In this document: in pieces, positions 53,569 through 62,920 of the stretch
Position numbering within the stretch: position 1 is the first letter of the stretch
How the letters are laid out: every line of letters starts with the position of its first letter
Translations under genes and position numbers: made by a program
NCBI GenBank assembly: GCA_003249955.1
Contig: QKHS01000012.1
Span: 62,001 to 126,000, forward strand
DNA length: 64,000 nt
Direction: 5' to 3'
From: Bacteroidales bacterium
Lineage (GTDB): Bacteria; Bacteroidota; Bacteroidia; Bacteroidales; ML635J-15
Notes under the pieces: generated by a model
What the model saw: the letters and a program-made list of their open reading frames with translations, nothing else
Databases searched by the model: none
What the model was told of the DNA's origin: nothing

Positions 53569-54090
53569 TTACTCGGAAGCCGGTTCCCATAGCTCAATCT
53601 TGTTGCCGTCCTGATCCATAATATGAACAAACTTTCCGAAGTCGTATGTCTCAATACTGTCAAGTATGGTAACACCGTCTTCCCGGAGTTTGTTTACAAG
53701 TCCTTCAATATTCTGAACCTGATAATTGATCATAAAGTCCTTTTTTGACGGTGAAAAATACTCGTCTCCGCTGGCAAAAGGTTTCCATTGCAGAGAGTTT
53801 ATTTCGTCCGGCCTGTTAATGTTTCGGAATTCGAAACTTGAAGATCCCCAGTCATTTATTTCAATACCCAGATTTTTCGTGTACCATTCTTTAGTCTCGT
53901 CAGGATTGTCCGTGTAAAAGAAAATTCCTCCAATTCCTGTCACTTTAGGGGTGGTGTCTTTAATTGAAGTTGTGTTGGTTACTTCGTTTTTCTGTTTGTC
54001 CATTTTATCTGTTTTTTTATCTGTTTTTTCTGCCTGATTGCAACTTATTAAAAATAATGAAACCGAAATTGCCAATATTAGTCTGTTCAT
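53569..54090 (-). CDS. VOC-family (glyoxalase-like) lipoprotein
   Basis: The 173-residue protein has a lipobox (LISC, C17) and, after a Lys-rich linker, one VOC-type beta-alpha-beta-beta-beta domain (GIGGIFFYTDNPDETKEWYTKNLGIE, VTILDSIETYDFGKFVHIMDQDGNKIELWEP). The VOC fold binds small ligands or metals; E170 in ELWEP is the usual metal-ligand position, but the enzyme activity is unknown. Anchoring to the membrane is unusual for this fold. A -7 element lies upstream. Confidence 0.82.
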   Translation of the reverse strand: MNRLILAISVSLFLISCNQAEKTDKKTDKMDKQKNEVTNTTSIKDTTPKVTGIGGIFFYTDNPDETKEWYTKNLGIEINDWGSSSFEFRNINRPDEINSLQWKPFASGDEYFSPSKKDFMINYQVQNIEGLVNKLREDGVTILDSIETYDFGKFVHIMDQDGNKIELWEPASE

Positions 54091-54163
54091 TTTGCCTTCG
54101 TGTGAATTTTATTATTTACAATTTTTAAATAAAGCGGATAATTTATTTTGTTATAATATTTTT

Positions 54164-54171
54164 CAAATATA
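54164..54171 (-). promoter_or_regulatory. -7 element of the VOC lipoprotein gene
   Basis: The minus strand reads TATATTTG 73 bases before the ATG at 54090. Confidence 0.4.
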
Positions 54172-54224
54172 CATAAATTACATATGTTTTACAGTGGGAT
54201 TAAAAATATTATCACCGTTTCCGG

Positions 54225-55124
54225 TTATGAAGCTAACACTGTAATCCCGCTTAAATCTGCTTTTCCGTTTTTCAAAAAAGCATAAGTCAACTTGTCTGCC
54301 ACGCATTCAATAAACTGAATTTTTTTCAGGCTTTTGCATTTGAAGAAAGTGTTTGTAAGTGTCGCGTTTTGGAATGTTACACGGGTAAATGAGCAGTTCT
54401 CAAAATGACAGTCTTCAATTGTGCCGTCGAAAATTATATCGGAAATTTGTGTGTTAATAAAAGAGGTGTTGTTTAAAACAGCATTGGTTATTATGTTTTT
54501 CTCAAACCCGCCTGATTTAATAACAACATTACTTAAATCGGCACCGGAGAAATCGCAGCCACTGATATAACTTGCAGAAAATTCAGACTCTTTAAGTGAA
54601 CATAATTTAAATGTGTTTTTACTTAAGAAAGAGCTCCGGATATAGCTGTTGCTGATGTCAGAATCTGAAAAGTCGCAACTTTCAATGTTATTGCTTTTGA
54701 GAAGAAGTCCCGACATGTCTGAACCTGTAAAAAGGCAACGCTGCATATTGGAGGAACTGAATTTTTCGTTCAGATTTTTTAAGCCTGAAAAGTCAGCGTC
54801 CTGCCAGTTTCCACGAGACATGTCAATACCAGGCTTTTTTTGTTTTTTTTCGGATGCTGTTTCAACAGGTTGATTAACCAAAGGGGCGGGTTGTGCTGTT
54901 TCGTTTACCGCAGATTTAAAGTTCTCCGAAAAGTAATTGAGGTCAACGCCCAGAATTTCTGCCAGACGGTTAATTGTAATAATATCGGGCATTGATTCTC
55001 CGCGTTCCCATTTCCCCACGGCTTGCGAACTGATAAATAAGTGCTCTGCAAGCTGGCTCTGGGAAATGTTCATTTTTTTTCGTGCTTCGGCAATTTTATT
55101 GCCAATCATTAAAGTAGTCAACAT
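54225..55124 (-). CDS. XRE-type HTH protein with pentapeptide-repeat C-terminus
   Basis: The protein has 299 residues (294 if the ATG at 55109 is used). Residues 7-65 form a classic XRE HTH (IAEARKKMNISQSQLAEHLFISSQAVGKWERGE). A linker follows, then about 190 residues of pentapeptide-like repeats (DFSGLKNL, DMSGLLLKS, DFSDSDISNS, DFSGADLSNV). The HTH would bind DNA while the repeat helix could mimic DNA or bind a protein such as gyrase, but no function is known. The combination is uncommon. Confidence 0.75.
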   Translation of the reverse strand: MLTTLMIGNKIAEARKKMNISQSQLAEHLFISSQAVGKWERGESMPDIITINRLAEILGVDLNYFSENFKSAVNETAQPAPLVNQPVETASEKKQKKPGIDMSRGNWQDADFSGLKNLNEKFSSSNMQRCLFTGSDMSGLLLKSNNIESCDFSDSDISNSYIRSSFLSKNTFKLCSLKESEFSASYISGCDFSGADLSNVVIKSGGFEKNIITNAVLNNTSFINTQISDIIFDGTIEDCHFENCSFTRVTFQNATLTNTFFKCKSLKKIQFIECVADKLTYAFLKNGKADLSGITVLAS

Positions 55125-55160
55125 AATTTTTATTTTTTAATTTTTATTTTGTTTTCACTG

Positions 55161-55168
55161 CAAAGATA
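55161..55168 (-). promoter_or_regulatory. -7 element of the HTH-pentapeptide gene
   Basis: The minus strand reads TATCTTTG 37 bases before the ATG at 55124, a match to TAnnTTTG. Confidence 0.5.
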
Positions 55169-55393
55169 CCCCGATTTGTTTCAGAACCGGATAAAATACT
55201 GAAACTATTAGTTGTAATTATGCTATATTTTGTTGTGTTTGACAACCAGGAGTGGTAATTGTGGTGGTTTAAGGTTGAGGCTTATTTATGAGTGAAAAAT
55301 GTATGCTTTAGCAGGGTAATGTAGTGTGTAAAAAATAATCTTTAAAACCACAGATGTCGTTTTGCAGGAGAGTAGAATAGGATGGACGGTATA

Positions 55394-55957
55394 TCAATTT
55401 TTTAAAATTCCGATTACTTTCAGATTTACTGTATCTGTCATTACAGGGCGGCAATGTTCTTTGTAAATTATTATTATAGAGTAATTGCCGGGAACCATTT
55501 TATAACCAAATTGTGCAGAACTGTAAGGATTAACATATCTGATTCTTACAGGAAACTTAACTTTTACCACGTTTGAAGTTGATTTGTCAGAATCACATTT
55601 TTTATATTCATCACGTTCCTCGTATTTTCTACACCGTTTAGGAGTGCCATCGAATGATCTTTCTCCAAATGAACAAAACCTATAGCGAATTTCCTTGTTT
55701 TCGGAGTCGTAAATGGAGATGTTTAAATTCTTAATATCAAAATCCGGAATTGAATCTACTCCTGTTATTTCAAGCTCAATATATTTGTTCCTGTTTCTTG
55801 AGATCAAAAAAGAATGAAAAAATGTATTATATCTGAGAATTGTTACTTTATCTTTTACAGCATGTAAATTTTTATAATTGGTTTTTGTTTGCGAATGTAC
55901 CGACAGCCCGGCAAACAGAAAAATAATTATTACAGTAATCAGAAAGCTACTTTTCAT
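55394..55957 (-). CDS. Secreted protein of unknown function
   Basis: The 187-residue protein has a signal peptide (cleavage near VHSQ, residue 23). The mature domain is beta-rich with three cysteines (FCSFG, KRCRK and KKC) and a C-terminal GNYSIIIIYKEHC. No family is recognised. It stands between the HTH-pentapeptide gene and the lipoprotein at 56063, all on the minus strand with gaps of over 100 bases. Confidence 0.6.
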   Translation of the reverse strand: MKSSFLITVIIIFLFAGLSVHSQTKTNYKNLHAVKDKVTILRYNTFFHSFLISRNRNKYIELEITGVDSIPDFDIKNLNISIYDSENKEIRYRFCSFGERSFDGTPKRCRKYEERDEYKKCDSDKSTSNVVKVKFPVRIRYVNPYSSAQFGYKMVPGNYSIIIIYKEHCRPVMTDTVNLKVIGILKN

Positions 55958-56062
55958 AATTTTATAAAAATAGTCAAAAAATAATACGGTGCAAAAACTT
56001 TAATGAATTTTAAATTAATGTAATAGTAAAAAGGAATTCAGATTTTTTTTACCTCAGTTTTA

Positions 56063-56704
56063 TTACAGATTTTTCCTCAATGTGTCTGATAATTCTATTT
56101 TACCGGAACTCAGTAGCCTTCCTTTTTTGTAGATGATATAAGTCTTTTTTGTACCTTTAATTTCTCTTCCCAGACTGTCAGTTTCTGCTTCTGAAATTGT
56201 GTCGGAAGAATATATGGTAAAATCACTTTTGATGATGGTAAATTCTTCACAGCTATATCCGGGGCCGAAGCCGCCCATTCCAATTCCTAAGGATTTTTCA
56301 TCAATTACATTTCCGTCTTTGTCATAAGTTATTAATATTGGCATAGCACAGTCTGCAAGCCCGATTCTTACTGCTGCATAATAATCTCCGTTGGTTTTGA
56401 AAGTACAGTATGGGAGGATTCCGTCTTCATTATCATATGTAAGGCTGTCCGGACTGATTAAAGGAAGGCTGTAGGATTTTCCGAAGCATCCCTTCATTGC
56501 CACAGGTAAAGTAGTCTGCTTATATTTTTTTAAAAAGTCCGGCGTTTGGGTTTGCTCCTCTACCGGATTATCTTTAGTATTGTCATTGGACTTTTTTACA
56601 GAATTTTCGGTAGTGTAATTGCAAGCTGAAATCAGCATTGTTAAAACAATTATTATTTTTATGTCTAAAATTTGCAGTTTGCAGGATTGCTTTTTGTTAT
56701 TCAT
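56063..56704 (-). CDS. Lipoprotein of unknown function
   Basis: The start was taken at the ATG at 56704 (213 residues); the longer frame begins with TTG. A lipobox LISAC gives the lipidated Cys28. The mature part has an extended linker (TTENSVKKSNDNTKD), then a compact domain with PVAMKGCFGKSYSLP, GIGMGGFGPGYSC and IIYKKGRLL. Function is unknown. Its ATG overlaps the stop of the TPR gene in ATGAATAA (8 bases), so the two are coupled. Confidence 0.6.
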   Translation of the reverse strand: MNNKKQSCKLQILDIKIIIVLTMLISACNYTTENSVKKSNDNTKDNPVEEQTQTPDFLKKYKQTTLPVAMKGCFGKSYSLPLISPDSLTYDNEDGILPYCTFKTNGDYYAAVRIGLADCAMPILITYDKDGNVIDEKSLGIGMGGFGPGYSCEEFTIIKSDFTIYSSDTISEAETDSLGREIKGTKKTYIIYKKGRLLSSGKIELSDTLRKNL

Positions 56705-59030
56705 TTTCAATTGTATTAATGACTTTCAATAAACTTTGTGCCCTAAAAACATTTGGGTATTTTTCCAATATTTTTTTTGCCTTATGTAGATTCGTTTTAT
56801 TTTTATTAAAAACAACAACACCCATAATTAGCATTTTAGAATAATCAATTTCATATTTTTCAGGGTTTTCCCTTGCAAGTACTGTTCTTATCATCAAGGC
56901 TTCTTCATATTTTTCCAAAGCCTGAGGAAATTCATTTTTATTCTTTTGTAAAACCGCTAGATTGTTCAATGTCACTGCGACATAAGGCAAATACGTTCCG
57001 GGATTTACCATTGCAAGTTCTCTGTAAATTTTCAAAGCTTCTTCGTATTTTTCCAAGGCCTGAGGAAATTCATTTTTATTCTTTTGTAAAACCGCCAAAT
57101 TGTTCAATGTCATAGCGACATCAGGCAAATATGTTTTTGGGTTTACCCTTGTAAGTTCTCTGTAAATTTTCAAAGCTTCTTCGTATTTTTCCAAAGCCTG
57201 AGGAAATTCATTTTTATCAGAATGTAAAACCGCCAAATTGTTCAATGTTGTGGCGACATCAGGCAAATATGTTTTTGGGTTTACCCTTGCAAGTTCTCTT
57301 CTTATTTTCAAAGCTTCTTCGTATTTTTCCAAAGCCTGAGGAAATTCATTTTTATTCTTTTGTAAAATTGCTAAATTGTTCAATGTCATAGCGACATCAG
57401 GCAAATAAGTCCCGGGGTTTTCCCTTGCAAGTTCTCTTCTTATTTTCAAAGCTTCTTCGTGTTTTTCCAAAGCCTGAGTAAATTCATTCTTATCCTTTTG
57501 TAAAATTGCCAAATTGTTCAATGTCATAGCGACATCAGGCAAATATGTTTTTGGGTTTACCCTTGCAAGTTCTCTGTAAATTTTCAAAGCTTCTTCGTAT
57601 TTTTTCAAAGCCTGAGGAAATTCATTTTTAGCCGAATGCAAATTAGCCAAATTGTTCAATGTCATAGCGATATCAGGCAAATATGTTCCGGGGGTTACCT
57701 TTGCAATTTCTCTGTAAATTTTCAAAGCTTCTTCGTATTTTTCCAAAGCCTGAGGAAATTCATTTTTAGCAGAATGTAAAACCGCCAAATTGTTCAATGT
57801 TGTGGCGACATCAGGCAAATACGTTCCGGGGTTTACCCTTGCAAGTTCTTTTCTTATTTTCAAAGCTTCTTCGTATTTTTCCAAAGCCTGAGGAAATTCA
57901 TTTTTATTCTTTTGTAAAATCGCCAGATTGTTCAATGTGCCAGCGACATCAGGCAAATATGTTTTTGGGTTTACCCTTGCAAGTTCTCTTCTTATTTTCA
58001 AAGCTTCTTCGTATTTTTCCAAAGCCTGAGGAAATTCATTTTTATTCTTTTGTAAAACCGCCAGATTGTTCAGTGTCATAGCGACATCAGGCAAATAGGT
58101 TCCGGGTTTTTCCCTTGCAAGTTCTCTGTAAATCTTCAAAGCTTTTTCGTATTCTATGCTTGCACCATCAATAAAATTAAACCTTTGAAGAAAATGAGCA
58201 TAATTAAAATAATTTTCTGCTGTAGGTTCGATATCAATTAGTTCAGAGTAGAATTTAATAGCCTCGTTATAAGCAAATATGATATCGGCTGATTTAATCA
58301 ATTCTTTTAACAAGGCAATTTTGTTTTCTTTTTCTTTCTTTTTATAGTTTTCATAAATTTCAGATAAAGCATCCGGTTCTCGATTTTCAATAGCAATTTT
58401 AATCCTTTTGAGAGTTTCGGCAAGGTCGGGATTTCCGGTAGCTTTTAAATATTCTATTTCAGCAGATAGCTCACCGGTTCTTTCATAAACTTTCTTAGCG
58501 GCAATAGTCAGAATTTCTTTAACCTCCAGTGAAACAGATCTTTGTTTATAGAGTTCATCAATTTTCTTTTCAACTTGTTCTTTATTTTTGTTAAAAGGTA
58601 ATTTGTTTAAATAATCTTCCAAATCACGGGGATCAATATTTGCCGCTTTTATCATTTGCGATAACTGTTCGCCGATTTTGAAAAGCTGACTTGTCAATTC
58701 GTCATATCTGTTTTTATTATTTACAGACAGCAGGTAGTTAAAGGCTGTCTGATTTTCAGCTATTCTTTTTTCAAAAAGCTTTAAAAAGTCAATAACCTCT
58801 TTGTCCGTATCATCTTTGACTATTCCGTCTGAATTTTTCAGATAGTCTTTCAAAATATTTTTAAACCGGGCTTCATTCCGTCCTCTTATGCCTGAATTAA
58901 CCGACCAGTCTTTTAAAGCGGCATTAAAGGCAATCTGAATTTGTTTGTCAACACCGGATGTTGAGCAGTCCCACAAGTTGAGAGCAATACCTGCTGCAAT
59001 ATTTATGGCAAAAGAAGAAAGAGGTTCCAT
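56697..59030 (-). CDS. TPR protein with unknown N-terminal domain
   Basis: The start was taken at the ATG at 59030 (777 residues); the longer frame starts at a GTG. The N-terminus (1-30) has a hydrophobic amphipathic start (EPLSSFAINIAAGIALNLWD), followed by a helical region without recognised motifs to about 245. Residues 246-310 hold a first TPR-like pair (SADIIFAYNEAIKFYSELI, ASIEYEKALKIYREL). Then come nine nearly identical 46-residue TPR units (about 311-724). The TPR part should bind a partner. This N-terminal effector-like plus repeat layout is seen in several bacterial conflict proteins, but no known effector is recognised. It is coupled to the lipoprotein gene downstream. Confidence 0.75.
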   Translation of the reverse strand: MEPLSSFAINIAAGIALNLWDCSTSGVDKQIQIAFNAALKDWSVNSGIRGRNEARFKNILKDYLKNSDGIVKDDTDKEVIDFLKLFEKRIAENQTAFNYLLSVNNKNRYDELTSQLFKIGEQLSQMIKAANIDPRDLEDYLNKLPFNKNKEQVEKKIDELYKQRSVSLEVKEILTIAAKKVYERTGELSAEIEYLKATGNPDLAETLKRIKIAIENREPDALSEIYENYKKKEKENKIALLKELIKSADIIFAYNEAIKFYSELIDIEPTAENYFNYAHFLQRFNFIDGASIEYEKALKIYRELAREKPGTYLPDVAMTLNNLAVLQKNKNEFPQALEKYEEALKIRRELARVNPKTYLPDVAGTLNNLAILQKNKNEFPQALEKYEEALKIRKELARVNPGTYLPDVATTLNNLAVLHSAKNEFPQALEKYEEALKIYREIAKVTPGTYLPDIAMTLNNLANLHSAKNEFPQALKKYEEALKIYRELARVNPKTYLPDVAMTLNNLAILQKDKNEFTQALEKHEEALKIRRELARENPGTYLPDVAMTLNNLAILQKNKNEFPQALEKYEEALKIRRELARVNPKTYLPDVATTLNNLAVLHSDKNEFPQALEKYEEALKIYRELTRVNPKTYLPDVAMTLNNLAVLQKNKNEFPQALEKYEEALKIYRELAMVNPGTYLPYVAVTLNNLAVLQKNKNEFPQALEKYEEALMIRTVLARENPEKYEIDYSKMLIMGVVVFNKNKTNLHKAKKILEKYPNVFRAQSLLKVINTIENE
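56859..58100 (-). repeat. Nine tandem 138-bp TPR-coding units
   Basis: Nine near-identical 138-bp units code for the 46-residue TPR (consensus TYLPDVAMTLNNLAVLQ then NEFPQALEKYEEALKI). Neighbouring units differ mainly at a few positions (GT/KT, AVL/AIL, HSAKN/QKNKN). This implies recent expansion or gene conversion. Confidence 0.9.
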
Positions 59031-59387
59031 AATTTTATTCACTTATATACTTTGATAATAGTAAACAATCTCAAACTATTTGTTCTGAATTTGCTCAAAT
59101 ATATAAACTATTTTTATATAAACTAAATTAATATCTTACGAATAATTAAAAATAATCAATTGTGAATTTTGGCTTTTATGCTCAGTTTTTTAGTTTTATG
59201 TTAGTATATTTATAATCCGCTAAATAACAAATATGAATAGTTTAATTCCGGGAAATACCGGAGAGCGGAGTCTCAAAGTAATAATTGATGTTTACATAAT
59301 TTATTAAAGATATTCAATATCTGTCTCGAACAAATTAACTCAGGACAACTTCCCGTCTCCTGTATTCCATCTTCCGTCTTTTTTCCC
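59031..59387. other. Noncoding gap between the TPR and beta-helix genes
   Basis: No gene is seen. It holds the minus-strand promoter for the TPR gene at 59096-59103 and low-complexity CTTCC-type phrases (59346-59375) like those at 17.5 kb. Confidence 0.5.
59096..59103 (-). promoter_or_regulatory. -7 element of the TPR gene
   Basis: The minus strand reads TATATTTG 65 bases before the ATG at 59030. Confidence 0.45.
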
Positions 59388-59419
59388 TTGTCTCCCAATT
59401 ATTTTTTTTACTATTTTTG
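59388..59419 (+). promoter_or_regulatory. Promoter TTG-N21-TATTTTTG of the beta-helix gene
   Basis: TTG (59388-59390), a 21-base spacer and TATTTTTG (59412-59419) match the phylum consensus. The -7 box overlaps the upstream in-frame start at 59417, so translation starts at 59444. Confidence 0.65.
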
Positions 59420-59443
59420 CTCATAAACCACAAACCATTAATT

Positions 59444-62233
59444 ATGAGGCATATAGCTTTATTTCTGTTTTTTGTCTGCAACAGCTTTTTTTTGTTTTCG
59501 GCTAATTATACCGTGACTAATACCAATGACTCAGGAGCCGGATCTTTGCGCGATGCAATAACCCAGGCAAATCTATCATCATCGGGCAGCGATTTGATTC
59601 AGTTTGCCATTGGCAACAGCGACCCGGGCTATGACGCTGCAACGGGAGTGTGGACAATTACATTGCTCACGGAATTACCAATGATTAATTCGGCATTAAT
59701 TACTATCGACGGCAATACGCAGCAGAGCGTTTACGGAGATACCAACCCTTACGGCCCGGAAATAAAAATTGAAGATGGTGCCGGATTGGAATATGTTTTC
59801 AGAATTATAGCCCCGAATAACAATATAAGAAATCTTATAATCAGTGGTTTTGAATTTGCAATACAGCTTTACGGAACCATGGCTTACAATATAGAAATTT
59901 CCGGCAACTATCTGGGTACATCTTATGACGGGCTCAGTGCGGAACCAAATGATTACGGAATTGGAGTGGGGGGAAATGCTTACAATATTACTGTAAGAGA
60001 TAATCTTATTTCGGGAAATGCTCTGGCAGGAATAGTTTGTTCAGGTGCACACGATATTGAGATTTACGGGAACAAAAACGGGACAGACAGAACCGGACTT
60101 TTGCCTTTGCCGAATCCAACCGGTATGATGTTCGAGAATGTTCAGAATTTTTTAATCGGAAGCATTACAGAGTCTGACAGAAATATTATTTCGGGAAATA
60201 CCGATTGCGGCCTGATGATTTACGGGATAAATTCGGAAAATAATATTGTAAAAGGAAACTTTATAGGCCCGGACATAAACGGTACAGATACAATCCCGAA
60301 CGGAAACGGGATAATGATTGTAAACAGCTCCGGCAATATTATCGGTGGCTCCGAGGGAACAGCTATAAACGTGGTTTCGGGAAACAGAAATTGTGGTATT
60401 CTTATTAACGGAACAGGGGCAAACGAAAATCTGGTTGAAGGAAATTATATAGGCGTTGATGTGACAGGAAATGCTCCGCTGAGTAATCATTATGGTGTTA
60501 TTATAAAAGCAGATGCAGATAATAACAGGGTAGGAGGCTCTTCATCAGTTTATCGCAATATTATATCGGCAAATCACGAAATAGGTGTTTATATCGAAGC
60601 TTCGGACAATAATACAGTGTGCGGAAATTATATCGGTACAAACCGTAACGGCACAGAAACTTTTTATTATAATGAGGGCACAGATTCTCTGATTCAGGCA
60701 AACGGTGTGGAAATAAACACCCTGTCGAAATATAATATTATAGGCGGAGACGAACCCGGAGAAAAAAATGTTATTTCGGGAAACCGTGTTTATGGAGCTA
60801 TTTACTACGGACAGGTTTCGGAAAACAATATTGCAGGAAACTTTATCGGAACCGATGCTACGGGGACTTTTGCCATTCCCAATGCAACAGGAATATGTGT
60901 TGATGATGCTTCAAATCATAATACAATTGAAAATAACCTGCTTTCGGGAAATGTAAGTTACGGGTTGTTTATTGTTACTACAGGCAGCGACTATAATGTT
61001 TTTCGCGGTAATCTTGTAGGAACCGATTATATGTGTGAATATCCGATACCGAATGATGTTGGTCTGTTGATAGGTGGTGGAGCAAAAAACAATATTATCG
61101 GTGGTGATACTGAAGCTGACGGAAATGTTTTTTCGGGTAATAATTATGGCGGGATAGAAATTACCGACAACGGAACCGACTTTAACCAGATAAAAGGAAA
61201 TATTATCGGGATGGAAACATCAGGGATGTACACTTTGCCGAATAGCTTCGGAATAGGAGTGGCAAACCTTGCAAGCGGAAATGTTATAGAAAATAATACG
61301 GTGTCGGGAAATGCTACTTTTGGAATTGTACTTACTGATAATTCTGAATTTACCGGAGTTTACAGCAATAATATAGGAGTGGCAAAAGACGGAACAACTG
61401 ACCGTGGAAACGGAGCCGCGGGAATAGTAATCACGGCAGGCTCAAACAATAATATTATCGGCAGTTACGACAAGCCTAATATTATCGCTTATAACGACTC
61501 AACCGGGATTGTAATTGCAGATAATTCTACAATAAACAACCGCATTTCAGGAAACTCAATTTACGCCAATGAATACCTGGGAATTGATATTTTTCCGGCA
61601 GGTGTTAATGAAAATGATGAAGGCGATGCCGATTCAGGCCCTAATATGCAAATGAATTATCCGGTTTTAACGGATAACTGGTTTGATACAGATGCCTGGG
61701 CTGTTATGGTTGAAGGAACTCTGGACACGGAAAATCCGGAAAACTGTACCGTAGAAGTATATGCGGCAGCAGTTACTGAGCCTTTTACTCACGGACAGGG
61801 ACATCACCTTATTGCTACGGCACAGCCTGATGCAACCGGACATTGGCTGGCAGAATGTACAAACGGAGTTGGGTCAGAAAAACTGACGGCACTGGCAATT
61901 GATGAAAATGGAAATACTTCTGAATTTGCCTTAAATGCTAACCTTTATACCGGCCTTATAAACCATAATGTTGAAGAAAATGAATTTTCAGTTTTCCCGA
62001 ATCCTGTAAACGGTAATTTTTCAATAAGTTTGCCGCAATCAGATAACGAAATAGAAATCAGGCTTTACGATTGTTCCGGCAGACAAATTCAAACTTTATT
62101 CTCAGGCAAAACAGATTCAGGAACTCTCAGTTTTGACACAGTTTTGTGCGGACTCAAAGCAGGGATGTATTTTGTCAGGATTACCGGGTATAAACATGGA
62201 ACGGAAATGGTTAAAATAAGTGTGAGTGAGTAA
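59444..62233 (+). CDS. Secreted beta-helix protein with T9SS sorting domain
   Basis: The start was taken at the ATG at 59444 (929 residues) because the promoter overlaps the earlier one. A signal peptide precedes SANYTVTNTNDSGAGSLRDAI, which is a CSLREA-like start. A long series of right-handed beta-helix turns follows (repeats such as NIISGN, NNIIGG, YIGTDATGT; N/G-rich). The C-terminus is a T9SS sorting domain (FSVFPNPVNGNFSISL, LYDCSGRQIQ, GLKAGMYFVRITG). Beta-helix proteins of this type are surface adhesins or polysaccharide-active proteins. Substrate unknown. A paralogue starts at 62921. Confidence 0.87.
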   Translation: MRHIALFLFFVCNSFFLFSANYTVTNTNDSGAGSLRDAITQANLSSSGSDLIQFAIGNSDPGYDAATGVWTITLLTELPMINSALITIDGNTQQSVYGDTNPYGPEIKIEDGAGLEYVFRIIAPNNNIRNLIISGFEFAIQLYGTMAYNIEISGNYLGTSYDGLSAEPNDYGIGVGGNAYNITVRDNLISGNALAGIVCSGAHDIEIYGNKNGTDRTGLLPLPNPTGMMFENVQNFLIGSITESDRNIISGNTDCGLMIYGINSENNIVKGNFIGPDINGTDTIPNGNGIMIVNSSGNIIGGSEGTAINVVSGNRNCGILINGTGANENLVEGNYIGVDVTGNAPLSNHYGVIIKADADNNRVGGSSSVYRNIISANHEIGVYIEASDNNTVCGNYIGTNRNGTETFYYNEGTDSLIQANGVEINTLSKYNIIGGDEPGEKNVISGNRVYGAIYYGQVSENNIAGNFIGTDATGTFAIPNATGICVDDASNHNTIENNLLSGNVSYGLFIVTTGSDYNVFRGNLVGTDYMCEYPIPNDVGLLIGGGAKNNIIGGDTEADGNVFSGNNYGGIEITDNGTDFNQIKGNIIGMETSGMYTLPNSFGIGVANLASGNVIENNTVSGNATFGIVLTDNSEFTGVYSNNIGVAKDGTTDRGNGAAGIVITAGSNNNIIGSYDKPNIIAYNDSTGIVIADNSTINNRISGNSIYANEYLGIDIFPAGVNENDEGDADSGPNMQMNYPVLTDNWFDTDAWAVMVEGTLDTENPENCTVEVYAAAVTEPFTHGQGHHLIATAQPDATGHWLAECTNGVGSEKLTALAIDENGNTSEFALNANLYTGLINHNVEENEFSVFPNPVNGNFSISLPQSDNEIEIRLYDCSGRQIQTLFSGKTDSGTLSFDTVLCGLKAGMYFVRITGYKHGTEMVKISVSE

Positions 62234-62238
62234 AGGTG

Positions 62239-62312
62239 GCTTCGGCTACGCTCAGCCACCTTACGACTACGCTCAGCCACCGGTTCCTCGTTGACTGAGC
62301 GTAGCCGAAGGC
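62239..62312. repeat. REP-like palindrome CTTCGGCTACGCTCAG
   Basis: CTTCGGCTACGCTCAG (62240-62255) is exactly complementary to 62295-62310, and a degenerate partial copy lies between them (CTACGCTCAGCCACC). This sequence is a common intergenic repeat type in Bacteroidota and directly follows the beta-helix gene. It may also act as its terminator. Confidence 0.8.
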
Positions 62313-62337
62313 AATAATTAAAAGTAAAATTAATTAA

Positions 62338-62904
62338 CCACGAAAGCACGAAAGCACAAAAAGAAAAATACCTTTAGTGTCTTAGTGCCTTAGTGGCGAT
62401 AAATATAAAACTGACAATAGGAATAAAAATAATTAGCCACCAAAGCACGAAAGCACAAAAAGAAAAATACCTTTAGTGTCTTAGTGCCTTAGTGGCGATA
62501 AATATAAAACTGGCAATAGAAGTAAAAATAATTAGCCACAAAAGCACGAAAGCACAAAAAGAAAAATCCCTTTAGTGTTTTAGTGCCTTAGTGGCGATAA
62601 ATATAAAACTGGTAATAGAAGTAAAAATAATTAGCCACAAAAGCACGAAAGCACAAAAAGAAAAATCCCTTTAGTGTCTTAGTGCCTTAGTGGCGATAAA
62701 TATAAAACTGGTAATAGAAGTAAAAATAATTAGCCACCAAAGCACGAAAGCACAAAAAAAGAAAAATCCCTTTAGTGTCTTAGTGCCTTAGTGGCAAAAA
62801 AGATAAAACTGGCAATAGAAGTAAAAATAATTAGCCACGAAAGCACGAAAGCACAAAAAAAGAAAAATCCCTTTAGTGTCTTAGTGCCTTAGTGGCAACA
62901 ACAA
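62338..62904. repeat. Six tandem 99-bp repeats with internal palindrome
   Basis: Six units start at 62338, 62437, 62536, 62635, 62734 and 62835, with periods of 99, 99, 99, 99 and 101 bases; the last is partial. Each starts CCACNAAAGCACGAAAGCAC and ends TTAGTGTCTTAGTGCCTTAGTGG, so each can fold into an imperfect hairpin. Copies differ at few positions. They fill the gap between the two beta-helix genes. They are not CRISPR repeats, since the whole unit is conserved and has no variable spacer. Confidence 0.9.
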
Positions 62905-62920
62905 ATAATAAAAAGTAACA

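Noticed and set aside
56859-58100. Possible noncoding satellite repeat
   Set aside because: The 138-bp units keep an open TPR frame throughout with conserved TPR positions, so they are coding.
62338-62904. Possible CRISPR array
   Set aside because: The period is about 99 bases and the full unit is conserved, with no repeat-spacer alternation and no cas genes.
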